From positions 1 through 64,000 of the forward strand of contig CANEZL010000018.1 of the NCBI GenBank assembly GCA_947444195.1: 64,000 nucleotides of DNA, in the 5' to 3' direction. Shown in pieces: positions 22,815 through 31,122 of the stretch. Made by a program: the position numbers and the translations under genes. Position 1 is the first letter of the stretch; each line of letters starts with the position of its first letter. Under the pieces are notes generated by a model. That model did not search any database. It was not told the origin of the DNA and saw only the letters and a program-made list of their open reading frames with translations. This DNA is from Methylobacteriaceae bacterium (lineage in GTDB: Bacteria; Pseudomonadota; Alphaproteobacteria; Rhizobiales; Beijerinckiaceae).

Positions 22815-25800
22815 ATGTCCGATCCCGCTCCAGATCCCGTCGTCGATCCGAGGCGCCTCGCCGCCCTCGCCGCCTACGACATCCTCGACACGCCGGCCGA
22901 GCAGGGCTTCGACGACGTGGCCCACCTCGCGGCCCAGCTCTGCGCGGCGCCGGTCGCCCTGGTGAGCCTCGTCGGGCCCGACCGGCAATGGTTCAAGGCC
23001 GCCGTGGGCTACGACGTCGAGGGCAGCGCCCTCGACGCCGCCCTGTGCGTGCACGCCCTCGCCGAGCCGGACCTCCTCGTCGTCCCCGACCTGGCCGCCG
23101 ATCCGCGCACCCGCGACAACCCCGTCGTGGCGGGGGCGCCGGGCTTCCGCTTCTACGCCGCCGCGCCCCTGCGCACCCCCGAGGGGGAGGCGCTGGGCAG
23201 CCTCTGCGTCCTCGACCTCGCGCCCCGGCCGCGGGGGCTCGATCCGGCCCAGGCCGACGCCCTGCGCCGCCTCGGCCGGCAGGTGATGGGTCTCCTCGAG
23301 TACCGCCTGGCCCTGCGCCAGCGCGAGATCCTGCTCACCGAGCGCCAGGAGGCCGGCCGCCGGCCCGCGCTCCTCGCCGAGACGCAGCGCGCGGTCGCCG
23401 CCGCGGGGGGCGATTTCGACGGGATGCTCGCCGCCCTGGTCTCGGGCGCGATGCGGGCGGTGCCCCGGGCCGAGGGCGGGGCGGTGGAGGTCGCCGAGGG
23501 GGCGGAACTCGTCTACCGCGTCACGCGGGGGACGCTCGCGCCCCACGAGGGCCTGCGCGTGCCCCTGCACGGCAGCCTGTCGGGGGCGTGCCTGCGCTCC
23601 GGCGAGGCGGTCTCGGTCCCCGACGCCCATCTCGACGGCCGGGTCAACCAGGCGCTCGCCGCCCGCATCGCCCAGCGGGCCTGCCTGCTGGTCCCGGTGC
23701 TGCGCGAGGGCCGCATGTTCGGCGTGCTCAAGCTGCAATCGGCCCGGCCCGGCGCCTTCACGCCGGGCGATGCCGAGACCGCGCGCCTGTTCGCGGGCCT
23801 CCTCGCCACCGGCCTCGCCGAGGCCGGCGAGGCGGCGGCCCGCGCGGCGGCGCGCGAGGGCGAGAACCGCTACCGCGCGGTCGTCGACAGCCCCTCCGAC
23901 GTCGCCATCGTCGTCCTCGACGGGACCGGCCGGGTGACGGACTGGAACAGCGGCGCCGAGCGCCTCACCGGATGGTCGGCGGAGGCGATGCACGGGGCGC
24001 CCATCGCCCGGATCTTCACGGAGGAGGATCGGCGGCTCGGCCATCCCGAGGTGGAGATGCGGGGGGCCCTCGCCACGGGGCTCGCCGAGAACGCGGGCTG
24101 GCGCCTGCGCGCCGACGGGAGCCGGTTCTGGGCGAGCGGCGAGATGCGCCCCTTGCGCGACGCGGGCGGCGTCCACCGGGGCTTCGTCAAGGTCCTGCGC
24201 GACCGCTCCGCCGAGCGCCGGGCGAGCCTGGCGCTGGACGAGGCTGAATCCGCCCTGCGCCGGGCCCAGGAGGCGGGGGGCGTCGGCGTGTTCTCCGTGG
24301 ACCTCGCCGACGACCGCGTGCACGCGACGCCGGAATTCTGCCGGCTCTACGGCCTGCCCGAGCGGCCGAGCTTCCCTGCCGACGAGGTGGAGCGGCTGGT
24401 CCTGCCCGAGGACGCCCATCTCCGCTCGGCCTCGGCCTCCCGCCGCTCGGGCGCGGCGGCGCGCGACGTCGAGTACCGGATCCGCCGCGCCGATACGGGG
24501 GAGCTGCGCTGGATCGCCCGGCGGGCGGAGTTCGAGTGCGACGCCGCCGGGCGCCGGGTCCGCTTCGTGGGCGTCGTCCGCGACGTCACCGAGCGCCGCC
24601 GGGCCGACGAGGCCCTGCGCCGGAGCCAGGACCGCTACCGGATGCTGTTCGAGGCCATCGAGGTCGGCTTCTGCATCGTCGAGATGCGCTTCGAGGGCGA
24701 GCGGGCCGTCGATTACCGCATCGCGGAGGCCAATCCCGCCTTCGCCCGCCAGACCGGCGCGGACGTGATCGGGCGCTGGGTCAGCGATTTCGCGCCGGGC
24801 CTGGAGCGGCACTGGTTCGACACCTACGGGCGCGTGGCGCGCACCGGCGAGCCGGCCCATTTCGAGAACTATGCGGCGGTGTTCGGGCGCTGGTTCGACG
24901 TGCGGGCCCTGCGCGTCGGCGAGCCGCACGAGCACCGCGTGGCGATCTTCTTCAGCGACATCACCGCCCGGCGCACCGCCGAGGAGCGGGCGCTCGCCAA
25001 CGAGCGCGAGCTGCGCCTGATCGCCGACGCGCTGCCCGTGCTCATCGCCTTCGTGGATGCCGGCGGCCTCTGCCGCTTCGTCAACCGCGCCGCCGCGGAC
25101 TGGTTCTTCCGCGATCCCGAGGCGGTGCTCGGCCGCGACCTCCTCGCCGCGATCGGGCCGCCCGAGGCCGATGCGGGGGCCGCGCCGCTCGCCGCCCTGC
25201 GGGAGCAGGTCGGGCGGGCGCTCGCCGGCGAGGCGGTGGCCTTCGAGGCGGACTGGCCGATCCGGGACGGGCGCGGTCGCGTCGCCGAGATCCGCTACCT
25301 CCCCCGCCGGGGCGCGGATGGCGGAGTGGACGGCTTCCACGTCTTCGTCCAGGACGTCACCGCCCACAAGCGGACCGAGGCGGAGCTGGAGCGGCAGGTG
25401 GCCGCCCGCACCGCCGAGCGGGACATGATCTGGCGCGCCAGCACCGACCTGTTCTGCGTGGCCAACCTCGCGGGCTACTTCGTCAGCCTCAACCCGGCCT
25501 GGCCCGTCACCCTCGGCTGGACCGAGGCGGAGATGAAGGCGCGGCCCTTCATCGACCTCGTCCATCCCGACGACGTGGCCGCGACCCGGGCGGCCGCGGC
25601 GGGGCTCGCCCGCGGCGAGCCGCAATTCACCTTCGAGAACCGCTACCGCCACCGGGACGGCAGCTACCGCTGGCTGTCCTGGAACGCGGTGCTGCGCGCG
25701 GGCGCGATCTACGCCTCGGTGCGCGACATCACCCCGATCAAGGCCCAGGCCGAGGCCCTGCTCCGGGCCGAGGAAGCCCTGCGCCAGTCCCAGAAGATGG

Positions 25801-26927
25801 AGGCGGTGGGCCAGCTCACCGGGGGCATCGCCCACGACTTCAACAACCTGCTCGCCGGCATCTCCGGATCCCTCGAACTGATGCAGAGCCGGATCGGCCA
25901 GGGCCGTCTCAAGGATATCGACCGCTACATGAGCGCCGCGCAGGGGGCGGCCAAGCGGGCGGCGGCGCTGACCCACCGCCTCCTCGCCTTCTCCCGCCGC
26001 CAGACCCTCGATCCGCGGCCCACCGACGTGAACCGCCTCGTGCGGGGCATGGAGGATCTCGTGCGGCGGACGGTGGGGCCGGCGGTCGCGGTCGAGGTGG
26101 TGGCGGCCGGCGGCCTCTGGTCGACCCTCGTCGATCCGCACCAGCTCGAGAACGCCCTGCTGAACCTCTGCATCAACGCCCGCGACGCCATGCCGGATGG
26201 CGGGCGCCTGACGGTGGAGACCGCCAACCGCGCCTTCGACGCCCGGGCCGCGCAGGTCCGCGAGCTCGAACCGGGCCAGTACCTGTCCCTGTGCGTGTCG
26301 GACACCGGCACGGGCATGACGCCGGAGGTGATCGCCAAGGCGTTCGACCCGTTCTTCACCACGAAGCCCATCGGCCAGGGCACGGGCCTCGGCCTGTCGA
26401 TGATCTACGGCTTCGTGCGCCAGTCCGGCGGGCAGGTGCGGATCTATTCCGAGGTCGGCCTCGGCACCACGGTCTGCCTCTACCTGCCGCGCTTCCACGG
26501 GGCGGTGGAGCCCGCCGAGGGCGAGGCCGAGGCCGCCGCCGCCCCCCGGGCCCGGGCCGGGGAGACGGTTCTGGTGGTGGACGACGAGCCGACGGTGCGG
26601 ATGCTGGTGACGGAGGTTCTGGAGGATCTGGGCTACGCGGCGATCGAGGCCGCGGACGGGGCCTCGGGCCTGAAGGTGCTGCAATCGGACGTGCGCATCG
26701 ACCTGCTGATCACCGATGTGGGCCTGCCCGGCGGCATGAACGGCCGGCAGATGGCCGACGCCGCCCGGGTGCTGCGCCCGGCGCTGAAGGTCCTGTTCAT
26801 CACGGGCTACGCCGAGAACGCCGTGGTCGGGAACGGCCATCTCGATCCCGGCATGCACGTCCTCACCAAGCCCTTCGGCGTCGACCTCCTCGCCACCCGG
26901 ATCCGCGACCTCATCGTCGGCGGCTGA
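22815..26927 (+). CDS. Multi-sensor hybrid histidine kinase (two GAF, five PAS, kinase, receiver)
   Basis: A 1370-residue soluble sensor kinase. GAF 1 covers about residues 10-165 ([20 protein letters not shown] is the usual opening of this class) and GAF 2 about 185-345. Five PAS units follow at roughly 355-475, 480-600, 605-735, 745-870 and 880-990. The kinase H box is [18 protein letters not shown] with His at about residue 1006, then an ATPase domain ([28 protein letters not shown]). The C-terminal receiver has VDDEP and phospho-acceptor Asp near residue 1301 ([10 protein letters not shown]), with Lys in LTKPFG. No membrane helix and no separate response regulator gene are adjacent, so input and target are unknown. 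Confidence 0.93.
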   Translation: MSDPAPDPVVDPRRLAALAAYDILDTPAEQGFDDVAHLAAQLCAAPVALVSLVGPDRQWFKAAVGYDVEGSALDAALCVHALAEPDLLVVPDLAADPRTRDNPVVAGAPGFRFYAAAPLRTPEGEALGSLCVLDLAPRPRGLDPAQADALRRLGRQVMGLLEYRLALRQREILLTERQEAGRRPALLAETQRAVAAAGGDFDGMLAALVSGAMRAVPRAEGGAVEVAEGAELVYRVTRGTLAPHEGLRVPLHGSLSGACLRSGEAVSVPDAHLDGRVNQALAARIAQRACLLVPVLREGRMFGVLKLQSARPGAFTPGDAETARLFAGLLATGLAEAGEAAARAAAREGENRYRAVVDSPSDVAIVVLDGTGRVTDWNSGAERLTGWSAEAMHGAPIARIFTEEDRRLGHPEVEMRGALATGLAENAGWRLRADGSRFWASGEMRPLRDAGGVHRGFVKVLRDRSAERRASLALDEAESALRRAQEAGGVGVFSVDLADDRVHATPEFCRLYGLPERPSFPADEVERLVLPEDAHLRSASASRRSGAAARDVEYRIRRADTGELRWIARRAEFECDAAGRRVRFVGVVRDVTERRRADEALRRSQDRYRMLFEAIEVGFCIVEMRFEGERAVDYRIAEANPAFARQTGADVIGRWVSDFAPGLERHWFDTYGRVARTGEPAHFENYAAVFGRWFDVRALRVGEPHEHRVAIFFSDITARRTAEERALANERELRLIADALPVLIAFVDAGGLCRFVNRAAADWFFRDPEAVLGRDLLAAIGPPEADAGAAPLAALREQVGRALAGEAVAFEADWPIRDGRGRVAEIRYLPRRGADGGVDGFHVFVQDVTAHKRTEAELERQVAARTAERDMIWRASTDLFCVANLAGYFVSLNPAWPVTLGWTEAEMKARPFIDLVHPDDVAATRAAAAGLARGEPQFTFENRYRHRDGSYRWLSWNAVLRAGAIYASVRDITPIKAQAEALLRAEEALRQSQKMEAVGQLTGGIAHDFNNLLAGISGSLELMQSRIGQGRLKDIDRYMSAAQGAAKRAAALTHRLLAFSRRQTLDPRPTDVNRLVRGMEDLVRRTVGPAVAVEVVAAGGLWSTLVDPHQLENALLNLCINARDAMPDGGRLTVETANRAFDARAAQVRELEPGQYLSLCVSDTGTGMTPEVIAKAFDPFFTTKPIGQGTGLGLSMIYGFVRQSGGQVRIYSEVGLGTTVCLYLPRFHGAVEPAEGEAEAAAAPRARAGETVLVVDDEPTVRMLVTEVLEDLGYAAIEAADGASGLKVLQSDVRIDLLITDVGLPGGMNGRQMADAARVLRPALKVLFITGYAENAVVGNGHLDPGMHVLTKPFGVDLLATRIRDLIVGG

Positions 26928-26928
26928 A

Positions 26929-26974
26929 GCATCGCCCCGAAAGGTGGTTGTTGGCTTTCGGGAAAAAGACGATG
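26929..26974. repeat. Intergenic repeat module A, copy 1
   Basis: A 46-bp unit two bases after the kinase stop. It holds CCCGAAAG and CTTTCGGG arms around an 11-base centre, followed by AAAAAGACGATG. The reverse complement occurs at 63027-63072 with only a few changes. On the minus strand it would read as a hairpin preceded by a T-rich stretch. Confidence 0.8.
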
Positions 26975-26987
26975 CAAAATCAGGAAC

Positions 26988-27053
26988 CTAGAGCACGATG
27001 CGGAAAAGTGGAATCCGGTTTTCCGAAATCATCGTGCGACCACAAAGAGATAG
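26988..27053. repeat. Intergenic repeat module B, copy 1
   Basis: A 66-bp unit starting CTAGAGCACGATGCGGAAAA and ending AGAGATAG. It is nearly identical to 63074-63139 and, in its core, to 27099-27142. The arms GGAATCCGGTTTTCC and CGATGCGG...CATCG can pair. Confidence 0.85.
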
Positions 27054-27098
27054 CGCATGGTCCTGGATCTGATGTCCAGGCCCATGCGCCAGGGCACG

Positions 27099-27187
27099 GT
27101 GCGAGAAGGTGGAATCCGGTTTTCCGAAATCATCCTGCGACCATGATCGAGAGGAGAGCGTGCTGCCGTTTCCGTGGAAACGCAGCC
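27099..27187. repeat. Intergenic repeat modules B (core) and C, copy 2
   Basis: The B core at 27099-27142 is followed by a C unit at about 27150-27187 (AGAGCGTGCTGCCG, then TTCCGTGGAAACGCAGC). The same B-C order occurs at 63074-63180. The whole 451-bp gap 26928-27378 is made mostly of such repeats; no gene was seen in it apart from translated repeat. Confidence 0.75.
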
Positions 27188-27378
27188 CATTCGAGAGCCT
27201 CCGCCCGCGAAGATCGTCGTGCGATCGGAAGGAGATGGCCCCTGCCGCCGCGCCCGTGACGCGCGGCACGCTCCGCGGGCCGTGCGCGCCGCGCAGGCCA
27301 GCCCTGTGCGATGGTGCACTGCAGCGCGGGCCGCTCTGTCGCTACCTCGCGCGGCACGCAAGCCAGCGGAGCCAGCCC

Positions 27379-27642
27379 ATGCACACCTACACGCTCGCCG
27401 TCGCGGACGGGATCCTGTTCGTCTGCATTCCCGATTCCGCCGACCTCTCGGCGGCCATCATGCGGGAGACCTCCACCGCCTACGGTGCCGGCATCGAGCT
27501 CGACATCGCCCGCGGCCTCGTCCTCACCGACGAGGTCCATCCCGGCGACGAGGTGTTCTGGCAGGACGGCCCCGACGGGGCGATCACCGACACGACCGGG
27601 ACCGGCTACCGCTACGCCGTCCGCCGTCTGCCCCACCAGTGA
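27379..27642 (+). CDS. Small hypothetical protein
   Basis: An 87-residue protein that I do not recognise. It has alternating hydrophobic and polar residues (YTLAVADGILFVCIPDSADL, DIARGLVLTDEVHPGDEVFW, GTGYRYAVRRLP) and looks like a small beta-rich domain, with no signal peptide. ATG 27379 has no strong ribosome site; the frame is open further upstream but only through repeat DNA. It is flanked by repeats on the left and by a secreted protein gene on the right. Confidence 0.5.
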   Translation: MHTYTLAVADGILFVCIPDSADLSAAIMRETSTAYGAGIELDIARGLVLTDEVHPGDEVFWQDGPDGAITDTTGTGYRYAVRRLPHQ

Positions 27643-27721
27643 CCGGCGGGCCGCCGCGAGGGCCCTTCGAACGTCCTGAACGTCTTGCCGAGCTTGGCCG
27701 GAATCGGCGATACCGGCGGCC

Positions 27722-28045
27722 ATGCGCAAGCCGGGCTTCGCCCTTCTCGTCCTCGCGGGGTTCGCCGCGCCTGCCGCGGCCGCCGATCCGGCGGCGCTGG
27801 AGCGGGCCTGGCACGGCTGCCTGCGCGAGGCCTACGCCCACCAGCCGCCCGGCCAGAGCCGGGCCGGGGACCAGCGCAACGCCCTCGACGCCTGCAAGGA
27901 GCGCGAGGACGCCTACGTGGCCGCGATGCTCGCCGCCCAGCCCCGGGAGCGGACGCTGGGCGCGCGGAGCCTGAGCTGGGCGGCCTCCGTGGCCGCCTCG
28001 GTGATCGATCCGGTCACGGCCTGGTTGCGCGCCCTCGGACGCTGA
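27722..28045 (+). CDS. Small secreted hypothetical protein
   Basis: A 107-residue protein with a clear export signal (MRKPGFALLVLAGFAAPAAA, cleavage near AAA-ADP). The mature part of about 85 residues is helical and charged, with two Cys (HGCLREAY and LDACKERED) that may form a disulphide in the periplasm, and a C-terminal amphipathic segment. Function unknown. Confidence 0.6.
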   Translation: MRKPGFALLVLAGFAAPAAAADPAALERAWHGCLREAYAHQPPGQSRAGDQRNALDACKEREDAYVAAMLAAQPRERTLGARSLSWAASVAASVIDPVTAWLRALGR

Positions 28046-28109
28046 GGCGGGCGCCCGGCGACCCCGCATCCCGGACGCGGCTCCGGAAGAGATCGGATCG
28101 TCAGAGCGC

Positions 28110-28131
28110 GCCTCTCCGCCCGCGCGGGGAG
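28110..28131. terminator. Possible hairpin between convergent genes
   Basis: CCTCTCC and GGGGAGG pair (one wobble) across a short GC loop in the gap between the secreted protein gene and mucR. The rest of the 308-bp gap 28046-28353 holds the repeat at 28245 and nothing else that I can see. Confidence 0.3.
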
Positions 28132-28244
28132 GAGACGGAGGCGGTGCGGACGGCGCCGGGAGGCGCGATCCCGCACCACCCCTGCCCCGGGAGGACGACG
28201 GGACGGCCGCCCTTCCGGTCGCCGGAGCGATCGGCCGGACCGCG

Positions 28245-28325
28245 CGTCATACCAGATCCGATCGATCCCTTCGGGATGGCGGATCCGGGCTTCGCTCCTG
28301 CGCCGCGCGGGATCGGTCGATACGA
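28245..28325. repeat. 80-bp intergenic repeat, copy 1
   Basis: CGTCATACCAGATCCGATCG opens an 81-bp unit whose reverse complement occurs at 35793-35872 with about 90% identity by eye. It contains GATCCC-TTC-GGGATGGCGGATC, able to form a hairpin. It lies between convergent genes. Confidence 0.8.
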
Positions 28326-28353
28326 ACCCCGCTTCGACCGAGCGGCGATCGTA

Positions 28354-28869
28354 TCACTCGGCGGCTTCGGCCACCGAGCTCCCTTTGCGCCGGCCGCGGC
28401 CCTTGGCCGGGGCGGCCTTCGGCGCGGCTTCCGCCTCCGGTTCCTCCGTGCGGGCCGCGGCGCCGCCGGGCTTGCGGCCGAGGCCGAGGGTGCGCGCCAG
28501 GGTCGAGCGGGCGGCCGAGTAGTTCACCGAGGTCGAGGGATAGTCGGCGGGCAGGCCGTAGCGCTCGCGGTAGGCGGCGAGGTCGAGGCCGTGCTTGGTC
28601 AGGTGGCGCTTGAGCGTCTTGTAGGGCTTGCCGTCGATGAACGAGATCAGCGCGTCCGGCGTGATCGACTTGCGGATCTGGGCCGGGGTCGCCTTGTCCG
28701 GGCCGGCGGCCTGCACCTCGGCGGGCCGCAGGAGGCCGTCGAGGGCCGCGTGGACGCTGGCGATCAGGGCCGCCAGATCCGCGACGGGAACGGAATTGTT
28801 GGCGACGTAAGCTGAAACGATCTCGGCAGAGAGTTCAGTAAGGTCCGGCTGCGGGGTCGTGCTGCTCAT
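28354..28869 (-). CDS. MucR/Ros-family regulator without zinc-finger cysteines
   Basis: A 171-residue protein of the MucR family. TELSAEIVSAYVANNSVPVADLAALI is the N-terminal oligomerisation region; SITPDALISFIDGKPYKTL and KRHLTKHGLDLAAYRERYGL correspond to the DNA-binding domain, near residues 69-106. The two Cys of the Ros zinc finger are absent; the protein has no Cys at all, so it cannot bind zinc in the known way. The C-terminal 40 residues are Ala/Glu/Lys-rich. The start at 28869 (MSSTTPQPD) was preferred to 28899. MucR proteins regulate surface polysaccharide, motility and host-associated genes in related bacteria. Confidence 0.85.
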   Translation of the reverse strand: MSSTTPQPDLTELSAEIVSAYVANNSVPVADLAALIASVHAALDGLLRPAEVQAAGPDKATPAQIRKSITPDALISFIDGKPYKTLKRHLTKHGLDLAAYRERYGLPADYPSTSVNYSAARSTLARTLGLGRKPGGAAARTEEPEAEAAPKAAPAKGRGRRKGSSVAEAAE

Positions 28870-29127
28870 TGCTGGGTGGTGCTCCAGATCGATCCACACT
28901 GAGCAACATCCTGCTTCTACTGGAACGTCAAGTCATTTTTCAGGGTTTTTTCTCGGCTTGAACAATCGCCTGTCGATAGCCCGAGAGAATCCCCTGTCCT
29001 CGTGTGGGTGTCGTGCCACACAGCCAAGTGCTCGCGGGCCGGCGTATTCGTTTTCTCACGACGCGGGCCTTCGATTGCCGGTGGTTCGCCGTCGAACAGC
29101 CCTTCCGCCCGAGACGTGAGACGGATC

Positions 29128-29640
29128 ATGCGCGCCCACCGATCGATCGCCGCCGCGGCGGCCCTCGTCCTCGCCCTGTCCGGCACGGCCCAGGCCGGCC
29201 CCTGGACGGACCCGCCCGCCCGTGCCCCGGCCCGCCTCGCCGCCGCGGCGACCCCCGCCGCCGCGCCCGCCCTGCCCGCGACGCCCGCCGCCGCCGTGAC
29301 GCACGCCGCCCCCGCGACGCACGCCGCCGCGCCGGCCCCGCGCGCCGGGACCGCCCCCGCGGTGCCGGAGCGCGCCAAGGTGACCGAGACGGCCCCTGCC
29401 CCTGCCCCTGCCCCTACCTCTGCCCCTGCCCTCACCCTCGCCCAGCGCCCGGCCCCCGTCCGGGCCGAGGCCCCGCGCAAGGCCGAGCGTCCGCCGGTCC
29501 GCACCGTCCGCTACGCCGGCGGCGGCGGCTCCGTCTGGAAGGCCGGGCGCGACGGCCACGCCTTCTCCGGGACCTTCGGCGGCTGCCGCATCACCGGCTC
29601 CGCCGGCCCCGGCGGCTTCCGCCTCCTGCGCGCCTGCTGA
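29128..29640 (+). CDS. Secreted Ala/Pro-rich hypothetical protein
   Basis: A 170-residue protein with a signal peptide (HRSIAAAAALVLALSGTAQAG). Residues 25-110 are low complexity (Ala, Pro, Thr, His), including a (CCTGCC)-type hexamer run at about 29393-29430. The last 50 residues are different: VRYAGGGGSVWKAGRDGHAF, then GTFGGCRITGSAGPGGFRLLRAC, with two Cys, and look like a small folded domain. ATG 29128 is placed at the signal peptide; an upstream in-frame ATG (29002) would spoil it. Function unknown. Confidence 0.6.
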   Translation: MRAHRSIAAAAALVLALSGTAQAGPWTDPPARAPARLAAAATPAAAPALPATPAAAVTHAAPATHAAAPAPRAGTAPAVPERAKVTETAPAPAPAPTSAPALTLAQRPAPVRAEAPRKAERPPVRTVRYAGGGGSVWKAGRDGHAFSGTFGGCRITGSAGPGGFRLLRAC

Positions 29641-29692
29641 CCGCTCGACCGCGCCCCCGCCCCCTGCGATGGAGGGGCGGAGGGCGTGCCGC

Positions 29693-30481
29693 ATGGGACG
29701 CCCCATCGAACACCCCGTCGAACACCCCATGGAGCGACCGGTGGACGCGGATCTCGCCTGGCTCGCCGAGGAGGCCTGCCGCAACGCCTGGCCCGCCCCG
29801 CGCGAGGTCCATCTCGGCGGGTGGCTGCTGCGGGCCGCGGGCGGGCCGACGCGGCGGACGAACGCGGTCAATCCCCTGCGCGGACCCCGCGACGCGCCGG
29901 AACGCGCGGTCGCCCTCTGCGAGGCGGCCTTCGCCGGGCTCGGGGCGCCGGCGATCTTCCGCATCGTCTCCTGCGCACCGGATCTCGACCCGGTGCTGGA
30001 GCGGCGGGGCTACCGGGCGCAGGGCCATTCCCTGACGCTGCTGGCCGACCTCTCCGGCGCGGCGGAGGCGGAGGATCCGGCCGTGCGGCTCGCCCCCGCC
30101 CCGGACGCCGCGTGGCTCGCCCTGCGCGCGCGGATCCAGGGCTCCGACCGGGAGGCGGCGCGGGTCTACCGCCGGATGCACGCCGCCGTGGCCCTGCCCC
30201 GCGCCTGCGCCGCGCTCCTGCGCGACGGGCGCATCGCCGCGCAGGCCTACGCGGTGCACGACCGCGGGCTCGTGGTGATCGAATCCGTGGCCACCGCGCC
30301 GGAGGCCCGCGGACAGGGGCTCGCCCGCCGCACCGTGGCCGCGCTCCTGCGCTGGGGCCGGGGGCGGGGCGCCACCGCTGCCTGCCTCCAGGTGGTCGAG
30401 GACAACCGGCCCGCCCGGGCCCTCTATGCCGGCCTCGGCTTCGCGCGGACGGTGTCGCGCTACCACTACCGGCAGCGCTGA
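29693..30481 (+). CDS. GNAT-family N-acetyltransferase
   Basis: A 262-residue protein. The C-terminal half is a GNAT fold: VIESVATAPEARGQGLARRTV carries the acetyl-CoA loop (R-G-Q-G-L-A), and CLQVVEDNRPARALYAGLGFARTVSRYHYR is the usual end. The N-terminal half (WLAEEACRNAWPAPREVHLGGWLLRAAGGPTRRTNAVNP) is shared by a subgroup of two-lobed GNAT enzymes. ATG 29693 follows GGAGGGGCGGAGGG at 8 bases; ATG 29669 and 29729 are alternatives. The acceptor is unknown. Confidence 0.8.
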   Translation: MGRPIEHPVEHPMERPVDADLAWLAEEACRNAWPAPREVHLGGWLLRAAGGPTRRTNAVNPLRGPRDAPERAVALCEAAFAGLGAPAIFRIVSCAPDLDPVLERRGYRAQGHSLTLLADLSGAAEAEDPAVRLAPAPDAAWLALRARIQGSDREAARVYRRMHAAVALPRACAALLRDGRIAAQAYAVHDRGLVVIESVATAPEARGQGLARRTVAALLRWGRGRGATAACLQVVEDNRPARALYAGLGFARTVSRYHYRQR

Positions 30482-30803
30482 GGCCCGGGTCCCTGCGAAG
30501 ACCTCGCCCACGAAGACCTCGCCCACGAAGATCGCGCCGCGCACCGGTCCAAACCGGTCTCCGGGGCCGGATCCCGCTGAAAACCCCGCCGCCGGATCTC
30601 GGCGCGGGAGCGTGTGCGGGGTCCGAAGACTTCGCCTTCAAGTCTCGGCGCGGCGGGCGACGCGCGAGGCCATGCTCTTATTCCCTGTCGCGGCGTGCGG
30701 ACCGGCACCTCACGAAAGCGTGAGGAGGCCCATATTGGGCGCATGAACAGAACAGACGGGCATCGGGCCCGGGCCTGTACTGCAACGCGGAGTTGAAAGA
30801 GCC
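30482..30803. other. Gene-free stretch with a 15-bp tandem repeat
   Basis: A 322-bp gap. At 30496-30525 the unit CGAAGACCTCGCCCA occurs twice in tandem, followed by a third partial copy (CGAAGATCGCG). The right half presumably holds the promoter of the next small gene, but no convincing -35/-10 pair was found. No gene was seen. Confidence 0.6.
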
Positions 30804-31046
30804 ATGAAGACCCGTCTCGCGCTCGCTGCCCTTCTCTTCGCCGCCCCCGCCGCCCCGGCGCTCGCCTTCGACGGCGGCCCCGGCGGCTTCTCCCCCTACG
30901 CCGCGGAGACGACCGGCGGCTTCGGCCTCTACGACCAGCCCTTCTACGCGCTGTGCTCGGTGAACTCGGCCGCGGAAGGCAACGCCAACCAGCAGGCCCG
31001 TCCGGTCAAGCAGTACGGCCAGACGGCCGGCGGCTACGGCTGCTGA
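30804..31046 (+). CDS. Small secreted Gly/Tyr-rich protein
   Basis: An 80-residue protein with a signal peptide (KTRLALAALLFAAPAAPALA, cleavage before FDGG). The mature 60 residues are rich in Gly, Tyr, Gln and Asn, with two Cys (ALCSVNSAAEGNANQQ and the final GGYGC). It resembles small periplasmic or surface proteins of Methylobacterium with no known function. GTTGAAAGAGCC before the ATG is a modest ribosome site. A hairpin follows the gene. Confidence 0.6.
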   Translation: MKTRLALAALLFAAPAAPALAFDGGPGGFSPYAAETTGGFGLYDQPFYALCSVNSAAEGNANQQARPVKQYGQTAGGYGC

Positions 31047-31082
31047 GCCGGCGCGGGCGGGACCGCACGGACCGCCCCGGAC

Positions 31083-31104
31083 AGGGCCGCCCTCGGGCGG
31101 CCCT
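31083..31104. terminator. Bidirectional terminator between the small secreted gene and xseA
   Basis: AGGGCCGCCC, a 2-base loop and GGGCGGCCCT form a 10-bp perfect stem with TTCTCG on the plus side. It lies between convergent genes and can serve both. Confidence 0.7.
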
Positions 31105-31122
31105 TCTCGCGTCCGCCCGCGC

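Noticed and set aside
22662..26858. Minus-strand reading frame of 1398 codons opposite the hybrid kinase
   Set aside because: The translation is His/Arg/Gly/Leu low-complexity sequence mirroring third-position GC of the kinase gene; no domain or ribosome site was found.
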